Source of the DNA: Gemmatimonadota bacterium
Lineage (GTDB): Bacteria > Gemmatimonadota > Gemmatimonadetes > Longimicrobiales > RSA9
Assembly: GCA_016207445.1 (NCBI GenBank)
Contig: JACQPS010000006.1
Coordinates: 1 to 15,806, forward strand
DNA length: 15,806 nucleotides
Reading direction: 5' to 3'
Notes under the pieces: generated by a model
What the model saw: only the letters and a program-made list of their open reading frames with translations
Told to the model about the DNA's origin: nothing
Databases searched by the model: none
Position numbers and translations under genes: made by a program
Part shown: positions 7,608-15,731 of the stretch, piece after piece
How positions within the stretch are numbered: the stretch's first letter is position 1
Layout: each line of letters opens with the position of its first letter

Positions 7608-7643
7608 GTCGACGGTCAACTGTAAGCTGTCGACTGTGAACTG
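7608..7643. repeat. Direct repeat GTCGAC...AACTG at the pth-hppA junction
   Basis: Two 15-nt copies, 7608-7622 (GTCGACGGTCAACTG) and 7629-7643 (GTCGACTGTGAACTG), match at 13 positions and are 21 nt apart in phase. GTCGAC is itself palindromic. The unit resembles short GTCAACTG/GTCGACTG tandem repeats found between genes in several environmental genomes (general recollection). Confidence 0.6.
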
Positions 7644-7656
7644 ATTGGAGGCGTTC

Positions 7657-9798
<2,142 letters not shown>

Positions 9799-9840
9799 GG
9801 GCGGCAGGGCCAGCAAACTGCGGTTTCGAAGTTCCCGTCC

Positions 9841-9951
9841 ATGCGCGACCTCTCGTTCGAGAAGGCCATCGCCTTCGCCGCCGATCTCATTCGAATCCCT
9901 TCGCTCCCGGGAGGGGTAAGAACCCGCGACGTCGCATTCAACTCCATATGA
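9841..9951 (+). pseudogene. Remnant of the N-terminus of an M20-family peptidase gene
   Basis: The gap between hppA and ychF contains a 36-codon frame, ATG 9841 to TGA 9949-9951. Its first 25 residues look like the start of an ArgE/DapE/M20 metallopeptidase: a helix FEKAIAFAADLIRIPSLPGG, in which L-I-x-I-P-S-x-x-G is the family's first conserved block. A full member would continue for about 350-450 residues with the metal-binding His/Asp sites. Here the frame ends about 11 codons later (VRTRDVAFNSI), directly before ychF. The rest appears deleted. There is no good ribosome site. The call rests on motif recognition only. Confidence 0.5.
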
Positions 9952-9958
9952 GAAGCGG

Positions 9959-11068
9959 ATGTCGAACCTGAAGCTGGGGATCGTGGGACTGCCCAACGTC
10001 GGCAAGTCCACCCTCTTCAACGCGTTGACCGGCGCGCGCGCACCGGCCGAGAACTACCCGTTCTGCACGGTGGACCCGAACGTCGGTGTGGTCGAGGTGC
10101 CGGACCCGCGGCTGGACCTGCTGTACGAGCGGGTCCAGCCGAAGGCCAAGGTGCCGACCGTCGTGAGCTTCGTCGACATCGCGGGGCTGGTGAAGGGCGC
10201 CGCGCAGGGCGAGGGGCTGGGCAACCAGTTCCTGGCCCACATCCGCGAGGTGGACGCGATCGTGAACGTGGTCCGGTGCTTCGAGGATCCCGACGTCGCC
10301 CACGTCCTCGGATCCATGGACCCGATCCGCGACCGCGACATCGTCAACGTCGAGCTCGCCCTCGCCGATCTGCAGACGGTCGAACGCCGGCTCGAGCGGG
10401 TCGAGAAGACGGCGCGCAGCGGCGACCAGGAGGCGCAGCAGGAGGCGGTGCTGCTCCGCAAGCTGCAGGTGCTGCTCTCCGAGGGCCGCCCCGCGCGCCA
10501 TGTCCGCACCGAGGGCGAGGAGGAGGAGCGGCTGCTCGTGCGGCTTCAGCTCCTCACCAGCAAACGCGAGCTGTACGTCGCCAACATCGCCGAGTCCGAC
10601 CTGTCATCGGGGGAGAACAGGTGCGTGCGCGCTTTGCGCGAGGCGGTCGAGACCGCCCACGAGCCCGCCGAGGTCATCCCCCTGGCCGCCGGCATCGAGG
10701 CCGAGCTCATGCAGCTCGCGCCGGAGGAGCGGCTGGAATTCCTGCGGGAGCTGGGATTGGAGGAGCCGGGACTGCACCGGCTGGTTCGCGCCGGGCACAG
10801 GCTGCTGGGGCTGATCAGCTTCTTTACGCACAACGAGAAGGAAGCCCGCGCCTGGACCATCCAGCGCGGCACGCGCGCCCAGCAGGCCGCCGGCGAGATC
10901 CACACGGACTTCGCCCGTGGCTTCATCCGCGCCGAGACCCTCGCCTGGGACGACTTCGTGCGCGCCGGCTCCATGAAGGTCGCCCGCGAGCACGGGCTGA
11001 TCCGGAGCGAGGGGCGCGACTACGTCGTGCAGGATGGGGATATCATCCTGTTCCGGTTCAACATCTGA
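9959..11068 (+). CDS. ychF: Ribosome-associated ATPase/GTPase YchF (OLA1 family)
   Basis: YchF is a TRAFAC P-loop protein of the Obg superfamily that binds ribosomes and hydrolyses ATP in preference to GTP; its roles in translation and stress are only partly understood. The 369 residues match the usual ~363. Motifs are GLPNVGKST (10-18), NYPFCTVDPNVG (32-43), DIAGLVKGA (73-81), and ANIAE (208-212), where NxxE replaces the GTPase NKxD as expected for ATP preference. A coiled-coil insert lies around 130-180. The C-terminal TGS-type domain contains ISFFTHNEKEARAWTI and IHTDFARGFIRAE. The start follows a weak GAGAAG. The gene is usually next to pth; here hppA and a peptidase remnant lie between. 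It converges on the minus-strand Mut7-C gene across a 39-nt gap with only a weak hairpin (11079-11093). Confidence 0.97.
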   Translation: MSNLKLGIVGLPNVGKSTLFNALTGARAPAENYPFCTVDPNVGVVEVPDPRLDLLYERVQPKAKVPTVVSFVDIAGLVKGAAQGEGLGNQFLAHIREVDAIVNVVRCFEDPDVAHVLGSMDPIRDRDIVNVELALADLQTVERRLERVEKTARSGDQEAQQEAVLLRKLQVLLSEGRPARHVRTEGEEEERLLVRLQLLTSKRELYVANIAESDLSSGENRCVRALREAVETAHEPAEVIPLAAGIEAELMQLAPEERLEFLRELGLEEPGLHRLVRAGHRLLGLISFFTHNEKEARAWTIQRGTRAQQAAGEIHTDFARGFIRAETLAWDDFVRAGSMKVAREHGLIRSEGRDYVVQDGDIILFRFNI

Positions 11069-11107
11069 GAATCGAAACCGGCGCGAACCGCCGCCTCCCG
11101 CCGCGGC

Positions 11108-11725
11108 TCAGTAGCCTTCCGGCCCGGACACGTCACCGCCGCCCAGGTGCCGCGCCAGCCAGCGCCGCATCCGGGCGGTGTGCCGTCCTTCCCAGTAGAC
11201 GCGGTCGCACGACGGGCAGCGGGCGAGCGCCGGCTGCGTATCCGGAACGCCGGGCGGAATCCGATCCGCCACCTCCTGGGCTCGCGTGGGCTCCAGGGCG
11301 ACGTTGCACAGCATGCAGCGCGTGAAGAGCCGGGCGCGGCAGTCCAGCCCGAAGCGCTCCACTGCGTCCCGAAGCTGCTGCGCCGGGGTCTGGCCTGCCA
11401 CGAGAACGACGACGTCCACGCGCCATGCGCGGGCGAGCTTGCGATCCCGCGTCAGCAGCAGGCGCCGCTCGCGCACGGCGCGTCGCACCAGCGCGCCATC
11501 GCGATCGGCGCCAGCGTCCTCGGCATCATAGCCGAGCGCACGCAGCCAGCGCCCGAGCCGGCCGAGCATCGCGTCGCAGAGGAAGCGCGGCTCGTCCGCG
11601 TCGTCGGGCAGCCGCACCTCCAGGGTCAGGCCAACGCGCTCGCCGCAGGCGCAGTCGACGGTGCGCCCGAACTGAAAGAGCGTGACGTCGTACTCCCGTG
11701 CGCAACGGGGGCAGCGGATAGCCAT
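11108..11725 (-). CDS. Mut7-C (PIN-like) RNase-domain protein with an N-terminal zinc ribbon
   Basis: The 205-residue product has three parts. Residues 1-30 form a small metal site (Cys5, Cys8, Cys25, Cys27). Residues 47-115 match the Mut7-C RNase domain: FLCDAMLGRLGRWLRALGYD (48-67), with Asp51 the expected first acidic residue, and LLLTRDRKLA (89-98), with the conserved T-R-D. Residues 130-190 form a second zinc ribbon with Cys137/Cys140 and Cys170/Cys173, ending VYWEGRHTARM. The family, named after the C-terminal part of animal Mut-7, is predicted to act as a ribonuclease; no substrate is known for the bacterial forms. The N-terminal ribbon is an addition to the minimal form. The ATG lies 2 nt after the stop of the THEP1 gene, so the two should be translated together. 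Confidence 0.85.
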   Translation of the reverse strand: MAIRCPRCAREYDVTLFQFGRTVDCACGERVGLTLEVRLPDDADEPRFLCDAMLGRLGRWLRALGYDAEDAGADRDGALVRRAVRERRLLLTRDRKLARAWRVDVVVLVAGQTPAQQLRDAVERFGLDCRARLFTRCMLCNVALEPTRAQEVADRIPPGVPDTQPALARCPSCDRVYWEGRHTARMRRWLARHLGGGDVSGPEGY

Positions 11726-11727
11726 AT

Positions 11728-12249
11728 TCAGCCGCCCAATCGCTGCGCCAGCTCCTGCGGCAAGCGCTCGCGGCTCGCCTTTGTCACCTGGACGATCTCG
11801 ACTCCTGGGGCCCCGCGGTAGCGGTCCGCCACGCGGTGCGCTCGGGCCAGGACCGTGCCGAGCAGGGGATTGGGTGCGCGGAAAAGTCGCGGCAGCAGCG
11901 CGACGAAAGCATCGCTGGAGAATTCCATCTTTCCCATTTCATCCACGATCAAGAGCCTGGCCGGGTCGCGCAGTCCGGCCTCGAGCGCGCGCACGCCGAT
12001 CTCCTCGAAGGAGGCGATGTCGACACCGTACTTGCCGACTCTCGGCCCGCCTCCACCCACGCGTGCGAGCGCGCCGCGCTTGCCGTCGAGTGCGACGACG
12101 TCGAACCCGATCCTCGCGCCGCGTGCCCGCACTTCCTCGGTATAGAACCCCGCGCAGCGACGGCCGAGCAGCTCGACCGTGCGCAGGATCACCGTCGTCT
12201 TGCCGGACCCGGGCGGGCCGGTGAGCAGGATACGCGTGGGCTGGCTCAT
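11728..12249 (-). CDS. THEP1-type nucleoside-triphosphatase (NTPase_1 family)
   Basis: This is a small P-loop NTPase related to Aquifex aeolicus THEP1 and human NTPCR, which hydrolyse several NTPs; the biological role is unclear. The 173 residues match the usual 170-190. Walker A is GPPGSGKT (11-18), followed by GFYTEEVR (34-41), RVGKYGVD (70-77) and Walker B LLIVDEMGKMEF (99-110), all in family order. The family is best known from archaea and thermophiles. The gene is 2 nt upstream of the Mut7-C gene. A TATTCT-like box on this strand (12275-12270) lies 20 nt before the start, so the pair may have its own promoter separate from the exported-protein gene. Confidence 0.9.
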   Translation of the reverse strand: MSQPTRILLTGPPGSGKTTVILRTVELLGRRCAGFYTEEVRARGARIGFDVVALDGKRGALARVGGGGPRVGKYGVDIASFEEIGVRALEAGLRDPARLLIVDEMGKMEFSSDAFVALLPRLFRAPNPLLGTVLARAHRVADRYRGAPGVEIVQVTKASRERLPQELAQRLGG

Positions 12250-12269
12250 GGCGAACCGTTGCCTGCACC

Positions 12270-12275
12270 AGAATA
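12270..12275 (-). promoter_or_regulatory. Possible -10 box before the THEP1 gene
   Basis: TATTCT on the minus strand would start transcription about 13 nt before the THEP1 ATG. A -35 box is not recognisable. A terminator immediately upstream (12315-12346) means this pair needs its own promoter, which supports the call weakly. Confidence 0.3.
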
Positions 12276-12303
12276 GCGGCTGCCCCGTCCGGGCGGCACG
12301 GGC

Positions 12304-12346
12304 GAAAAGGCAGCGAGGCCACCGGGCGACCTCGCCCGGTGGCCTC
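12304..12346 (-). terminator. Intrinsic terminator of the exported-protein gene
   Basis: Bases 12315-12346 form a perfect inverted repeat, GAGGCCACCGGGCGA and its complement, separated by only two bases, so a stem of about 13 bp with a small loop. On the minus strand it is followed a few bases later by TTTT (12308-12305). It sits 47 nt after the stop of the gene at 12394. The strong GC stem with a short, displaced T-run suggests a functional but not ideal terminator. Confidence 0.75.
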
Positions 12347-12393
12347 GTCCGCCGCCGCGCCGGGCGCCAGCGCTCGGCACGGGCGGCGCCGCG

Positions 12394-13128
12394 TCACGGC
12401 CGAGAGCCGATGCGCACGGCCGCGCGGCTCCGCCCCTGCGCCTGACCGCTGATCGACGGCGCTCCCACAGATACGCTGCCCGCGCCGCGTGCCTCGACGG
12501 ATGCGCCCGCGCCGGAGCGCTCACCGGGACGGCGAGCGCGGCCGTCCTCCGGCTGTGTCTCGGCGGCGTCGCCCGCCTCCCGCTCCTGGCCGATGCGGAG
12601 CCCGAGCACGCCCTCGTGCGCCAGCTCGGCGGCGCCACGCGCCTCGCGCAGCAAGTCGGCCTGCACAAGCGCGGCTGCGCGCGCCGAGGATTCGCCGTGA
12701 GCCACGAGCTCGCCCAGCTCGATCAGCGCCTCCTCGCGCTGCTCGGGCGGGGCCGAACGGCCCACCTCGGCCACGGCGTTGGCCTCGGCGCCGGACTCGA
12801 GCGCGAACGCGGCGGCCGCGAGCTCGCCCGGCCGAGCCTCTCGGCCCCGCTCCTCCATCGCCTGCTTGGCCTCCAGCAGCACCTCCAGCCGGTGCTCGAT
12901 GGTGCTGGCGATGCGGGTCATCGAGACGCCCTTTGCCTTCCCCTCCTCGATCTTCGACTCCAGAAGCGACACGGGGACCCCGGCCTCGAGCGCCTGCTCC
13001 AGCGCCGCCTCGATGCGGGCCTCGGCCTCCGCCTCGCCACGCCCCTCCCCACGCGCCCCGCCCTGCGCCGACAGCGCCAGTGGCGTCAGGAGCACCAGAA
13101 CGATTGCATGGATCATTCGCTTGCGCAT
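12394..13128 (-). CDS. Exported Ala/Glu-rich hypothetical protein
   Basis: GGAGGAGG (13138-13145 on this strand) lies 9 nt before ATG 13128, which I prefer to the GTG at 13134; the product has 244 residues. A clear Sec signal peptide is present: basic MRKR, a hydrophobic core, and a probable cleavage ALSA-QG near residue 21. The mature protein is rich in Ala, Glu, Gly and Arg. A helical segment around residues 40-85 reads GVPVSLLESKIEEGKAKGVSMTRI followed by a Glu-rich coiled stretch. Similar G-V-P / K-x-x-E-G-x-A-K-G-V segments occur in uncharacterised exported proteins of Gemmatimonadota (recollection). The last ~60 residues are low complexity. No enzyme motif or lipobox Cys is present. It has its own terminator, and its 5' side faces rpsF across a repeat element. 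Confidence 0.75.
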   Translation of the reverse strand: MRKRMIHAIVLVLLTPLALSAQGGARGEGRGEAEAEARIEAALEQALEAGVPVSLLESKIEEGKAKGVSMTRIASTIEHRLEVLLEAKQAMEERGREARPGELAAAAFALESGAEANAVAEVGRSAPPEQREEALIELGELVAHGESSARAAALVQADLLREARGAAELAHEGVLGLRIGQEREAGDAAETQPEDGRARRPGERSGAGASVEARGAGSVSVGAPSISGQAQGRSRAAVRIGSRP

Positions 13129-13242
13129 AACCACGAACCTCCTCCGTTGATTCTGGAAACGGCAGCTGCGCCGCCTCCTGGCAGAACGACGACCGAGGTG
13201 GCGTGGAGGTAACGCCAGCAGGAAAGAGCGGAGGCGGAATGT

Positions 13243-13365
13243 CGTGTACGTGTACGAGTACGAGTACGTTCACGTGTACGCGTCGGCCCGTTGCTCCGGA
13301 AACGCATCCAGGTGCGAAACGCACGAACGTACACGTCCACGTACTCGTACGCGTGCACGTACACG
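13243..13365. repeat. Inverted tandem-hexamer (GTGTAC/GAGTAC) element between divergent genes
   Basis: Left arm 13243-13280 and right arm 13328-13365 are inverted copies matching at 34 of 38 positions. From 13244 the left arm divides into exact hexamers: GTGTAC, GTGTAC, GAGTAC, GAGTAC, GTTCAC, GTGTAC. The 47-nt loop contains its own hairpin, GTGCG-AAA-CGCAC (13312-13324). Each hexamer is partly self-complementary (GTAC), so single arms may also fold. The element lies inside the 346-nt divergent gap between the exported-protein gene and rpsF, about 40 nt upstream of the probable rpsF -10 box. Confidence 0.85.
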
Positions 13366-13381
13366 GCCTTACTCCAGGGAG

Positions 13382-13410
13382 TAGACGGAAGCCCCAGAAC
13401 TGGTTATACT
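13382..13410 (+). promoter_or_regulatory. Probable promoter of the rpsF-rpsR-DUF2232-rplI operon
   Basis: TAGACG (13382-13387, four of six -35 positions) is followed after exactly 17 nt by TATACT (13405-13410, five of six -10 positions). Transcription would start near 13417, giving a leader of about 58 nt. Confidence 0.65.
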
Positions 13411-13428
13411 ACCGCGTTTTCACCTGCT

Positions 13429-13447
13429 CCGCGCATTCCCGGCGCGG
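13429..13447 (+). promoter_or_regulatory. Hairpin in the rpsF leader, possible S6:S18 autoregulatory site
   Basis: CCGCGC-ATTCCCG-GCGCGG forms a 6-bp stem with a 7-nt loop in the rpsF mRNA leader. Many bacteria carry an S6:S18-binding leader motif that presents a conserved CCG in a stem-loop; the loop here contains CCCG. The match is short and I could not test the full motif, so this is tentative. Confidence 0.3.
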
Positions 13448-13474
13448 GGCCGCACGAGACCGAGGGAGGGAACG

Positions 13475-13849
13475 GTGCGCGACTACGAGGTGGTCTACAT
13501 CTTCGACTCGGCGCTGCCCGAGAACCGCATCCAGGAGAAACTGGACCGCTTTCATGGGGCGCTGACCGGGAACGGCGGCGCCGCAGAAGTGACCGCCGTG
13601 GATCTGTGGGGCAAGCGTCAGCTGACCTATCCCATCCGGAAGAAGACGGCGGGCTTCTATGTGGTGGCGCAGTTCCGCGCGGAGCCGGAGGCGCTGCCGG
13701 AGTTCGAGCGATTACTCAAGCTGGATGAGGAGCTGCTGCGCTATCTGCTGGTGGTGAGCGAGGGCGAGCCGACGGCGCCGGTGTCGCCGGCGCGGCGCGA
13801 GCCGCGACGGGAAGACGAGGAAGGCGACGAGCCGGGGGAGGAGGAATAA
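13475..13849 (+). CDS. rpsF: 30S ribosomal protein bS6
   Basis: bS6 binds 16S rRNA on the platform of the small subunit as a heterodimer with bS18. The 124 residues begin MRDYEVVYIFDSALPE (ferredoxin-like first strand and helix) and include DLWGKRQLTYPIRKKTAGFYVV (about 43-64), the family's most conserved block. They end in an acidic low-complexity tail (about 100-124). GGAGG at 13465-13469 lies 5 nt before the GTG start. The stop codon overlaps the rpsR start (TAATG). No ssb gene lies between rpsF and rpsR, unlike the order in Bacillus. Confidence 0.97.
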   Translation: MRDYEVVYIFDSALPENRIQEKLDRFHGALTGNGGAAEVTAVDLWGKRQLTYPIRKKTAGFYVVAQFRAEPEALPEFERLLKLDEELLRYLLVVSEGEPTAPVSPARREPRREDEEGDEPGEEE

Positions 13850-14070
13850 TGCGACGGCCGGCGAAAGCCTGCCCCCTGTGCGAGTCGGGGATCCGGCAGG
13901 TGAATTACAAGGACGAGCGCACCCTCTCGCGGTTCGTCACGGATCAGGGCAAGATCCTGCCGCGGCGCATGACGGGGATGTGCGCGCGCCATCAGCGGCA
14001 GGCCGGCACGGCCGTCAAGCGCGCCCGCTACCTGGCGCTGCTGCCGTTCGTCAAAGGCTACGAGGGGTAG
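13849..14070 (+). CDS. rpsR: 30S ribosomal protein bS18
   Basis: bS18 pairs with bS6 in the 30S platform. The 73 residues are typical in length. The core VNYKDERTLSRFVTDQGKILPRR (18-40) is diagnostic. CPLC (8-11) together with CARHQR (45-50) suggests the cysteine-containing, zinc-binding form rather than the Cys-free paralogue. ATG 13849 overlaps the rpsF TAA by one base; the GGAGGAGG just upstream lies inside the end of rpsF, so translation is coupled. Confidence 0.97.
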   Translation: MRRPAKACPLCESGIRQVNYKDERTLSRFVTDQGKILPRRMTGMCARHQRQAGTAVKRARYLALLPFVKGYEG

Positions 14071-14074
14071 GTCG

Positions 14075-15025
14075 GTGGCCAGGGTCGGCGGGCGCGGCTG
14101 GGGCACCGTCGCCGCGCTCGCGCTGGCGGCAGCGGTGCTGTCGGTATTCGACGCCGTCGTCCTCATCTTCCTCCCGCTCGCGTTGCTCTGGGTGGCGCTG
14201 CCGCCCCGGCGCCCGTTACTGCTGGCTGCCGCCGCAACGATCCTGGCATGGAGCTTCGCGCAGCGCGGCACCGATAGCTTCTGGTACGCGGAGCGCGGCT
14301 GGGCGCTGATCCTGGGCGCGTGGTTCGTGCTCATGGTGCTGCTGCTGCCGCGGGGCGGCTTCCTGGCGCGCGCGCTCGCGGCGATCGGCGCCGCCACGGC
14401 CAGCTCCGCGCTCCTCTTCCTCGTGGACCGTCGCGCCTGGGCGAGCCTCGACTGGCTGGTCGCGCACCGCCTGCGCGACGGCGCCGCCGACGCGGTCGCC
14501 GTCTTCGGTCCCGTCCTGGGGACCGCGAGCTGGGGCGCCCGCCTGACCGGGGCCGTGTATCAGGCGGCCGAGCTCCAGGCGTTATTGTATCCGGCGCTGC
14601 TGGCCCTCGGCTCGCTGGCGGGGCTGGGCGTCGCCTGGTGGGCGTACCGCCGGCTGTCGCTGCGGGAGGCGCACCCGCTCGCGCCGATCCGCGAGTTCCG
14701 CTTCCGGGACGAGCTGGTCTGGCTGGTCATCGCGGGCGCCGTGCTGATCGCGCTGCCGCTGGGCGAGCTGGCCACGCGCGCCGGTTCGAACGTGCTGGCT
14801 TTCATGAGCGTGCTCTACGCGCTCCGCGGGACCGCCGTCATCCTGGCACTGACCGGAGCGATCGGGCCGGGCGGCGTTTTCTTCGCCGCCGTCTCGGTGC
14901 TCTTGCTGTACCCGCTGGTCATGGCTGCCGCCGTGCTGGTCGGCCTGACCGACACCTGGTTCGACCTGCGGGCGAGGCGGCGGGCGAACGCAGGGGCCAG
15001 GGGTCAGGGGCCAGGGGTCAGCTGA
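14075..15025 (+). CDS. DUF2232-like multi-pass membrane protein
   Basis: The 316-residue product is strongly hydrophobic, with about eight predicted membrane segments (around residues 12-35, 45-60, 78-92, 98-115, 165-190, 215-235, 240-262 and 266-292). There is no enzyme motif. Position between rpsR and rplI, length and layout fit the DUF2232 (YybS-like) family, whose function is unknown; homologues sit in the same place in many genomes. GTG 14075 is preceded by GAGGGG (14062-14067), 4 nt after the rpsR stop. The last ten or so residues (GARGQGPGVS) are encoded by the left arm of the AGGGGTC repeat element, so the natural C-terminus has been replaced or extended. Confidence 0.8.
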   Translation: MARVGGRGWGTVAALALAAAVLSVFDAVVLIFLPLALLWVALPPRRPLLLAAAATILAWSFAQRGTDSFWYAERGWALILGAWFVLMVLLLPRGGFLARALAAIGAATASSALLFLVDRRAWASLDWLVAHRLRDGAADAVAVFGPVLGTASWGARLTGAVYQAAELQALLYPALLALGSLAGLGVAWWAYRRLSLREAHPLAPIREFRFRDELVWLVIAGAVLIALPLGELATRAGSNVLAFMSVLYALRGTAVILALTGAIGPGGVFFAAVSVLLLYPLVMAAAVLVGLTDTWFDLRARRRANAGARGQGPGVS

Positions 15026-15065
15026 GCGCCCCGAACTGACCCCTAATCCCTGATCCCTGACCCCT
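14992..15065. repeat. AGGGGTC-type inverted tandem-heptamer element at the DUF2232-rplI junction
   Basis: Left arm 14992-15021 consists of AGGGGCC, AGGGGTC, AGGGGCC, AGGGGTC, AG. Right arm 15036-15065 reads on the minus strand as AGGGGTC, AGGGATC, AGGGATT, AGGGGTC, AG. The arms match at 25 of 30 positions around a 14-nt loop, so this is the tightest hairpin of the family here. The left arm is coding and the DUF2232 stop codon lies in the loop. The rplI ribosome site starts 12 nt after the right arm. Confidence 0.88.
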
Positions 15066-15088
15066 AAACCAGGCTTAAGGAGCTAGTC

Positions 15089-15550
15089 ATGAAGACAGTA
15101 AAGGTGATCCTGCGACAGGACCTGCCCAATCTCGGCGATGCCGGCGACGTGGTGAACGTCAAGCCCGGCTACGCCCGCAACTACCTGCTCCCTCGCGGCT
15201 TCGCCTACGAGGCCACCGAGGCCGCCGTGCGACAGCTCGAGGAGGACCGCCGCCGGGAAGAGGCGCAGAAGCGCAAGGAGTTCCTGGGGGCGCGCCGCCG
15301 CGCGGCCGCACTGGAGGCCGTGTCCCTGACCTTCGAGGCGCGCGCCGGCGAGGAAGGGAAGCTGTTCGGATCGATTACGCCGGCCGATATTGCCGACCGG
15401 CTGAACGAGCAGGGGCTCGATTTCGCTGTCGACCGGCGCCAGATCGAGCTGGACGAGCCGATCAAGAACCTGGGCGTCTACACGGTTCCGGTCCGGCTGC
15501 ACAGCGAGGTCCGTCCCGAGATCAAGGTCTGGGTCATCAAGGCAGACTAG
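15089..15550 (+). CDS. rplI: 50S ribosomal protein bL9
   Basis: bL9 bridges the base of the L1 stalk of the large subunit and affects reading-frame maintenance. The 153 residues match the family: N-domain MKTVKVILRQDLPNLGDAGD and NVKPGYARNYLLPRG (24-38, the signature), a long charged connecting helix (about 42-75), and the C-domain with GKLFGSITPADIAD and an IKVWVI ending. AAGGAG at 15077-15082 lies 6 nt before the ATG. The stop codon TAG is formed partly by the first bases of the next repeat element. Confidence 0.97.
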   Translation: MKTVKVILRQDLPNLGDAGDVVNVKPGYARNYLLPRGFAYEATEAAVRQLEEDRRREEAQKRKEFLGARRRAAALEAVSLTFEARAGEEGKLFGSITPADIADRLNEQGLDFAVDRRQIELDEPIKNLGVYTVPVRLHSEVRPEIKVWVIKAD

Positions 15551-15668
15551 GGGTCAGGGGACAGGGGTCAGGGATCAGCGGGCGGAAGCGGGACGACAGC
15601 AATGCTCGGCGTTGGTCGCTAATCCTTGCGCGGCAACTGACCCTGATCCCTGAGCCCTGAAACTCCCT
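15549..15668. repeat. AGGGGTC-type inverted tandem-heptamer element after rplI
   Basis: Left arm 15549-15578: AGGGGTC, AGGGGAC, AGGGGTC, AGGGATC, AG. The first AG belongs to the rplI TAG stop. Right arm 15637-15668 reads on the minus strand as AGGGAGTTTC, AGGGCTC, AGGGATC, AGGGTC, AG. The loop is 58 nt, unique, and unlike the loops of the other two elements. It may also act as the 3' hairpin of the ribosomal operon. Confidence 0.85.
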
Positions 15669-15731
15669 GGCACGTTCGCTGCAATCCTGCCCGCGCGGGA
15701 ACTTTCCCGGCGAAGTCGGACTATGTAGCAC
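15669..15731. other. Short gap before the last open frame
   Basis: It contains a perfect palindrome, CCCGCGCGGG (15690-15699), without a T-run, and no clear promoter. An in-frame stop (TAG, 15726-15728) limits the following open frame. Confidence 0.4.

Noticed and set aside
7645..7656. TTG 7645 as the hppA start
   Set aside because: It overlaps the GGAGG that serves GTG 7657.
11069..11107. Terminator between convergent ychF and the Mut7-C gene
   Set aside because: Only a 5-bp stem (CGGCG-CGAAC-CGCCG, 11079-11093) and no T-run on either strand.
13199..13216. Small hairpin GGCGT-GGAGGTA-ACGCC upstream of the exported-protein gene
   Set aside because: A five-pair stem in GC-rich DNA is expected by chance, and it is not placed near a start codon on the relevant strand.
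14992..15668. AGGGGTC tandem repeats as a possible CRISPR array
   Set aside because: Units are 7 nt, directly abutting and inverted between arms, with no spacers of even length and no cas genes.
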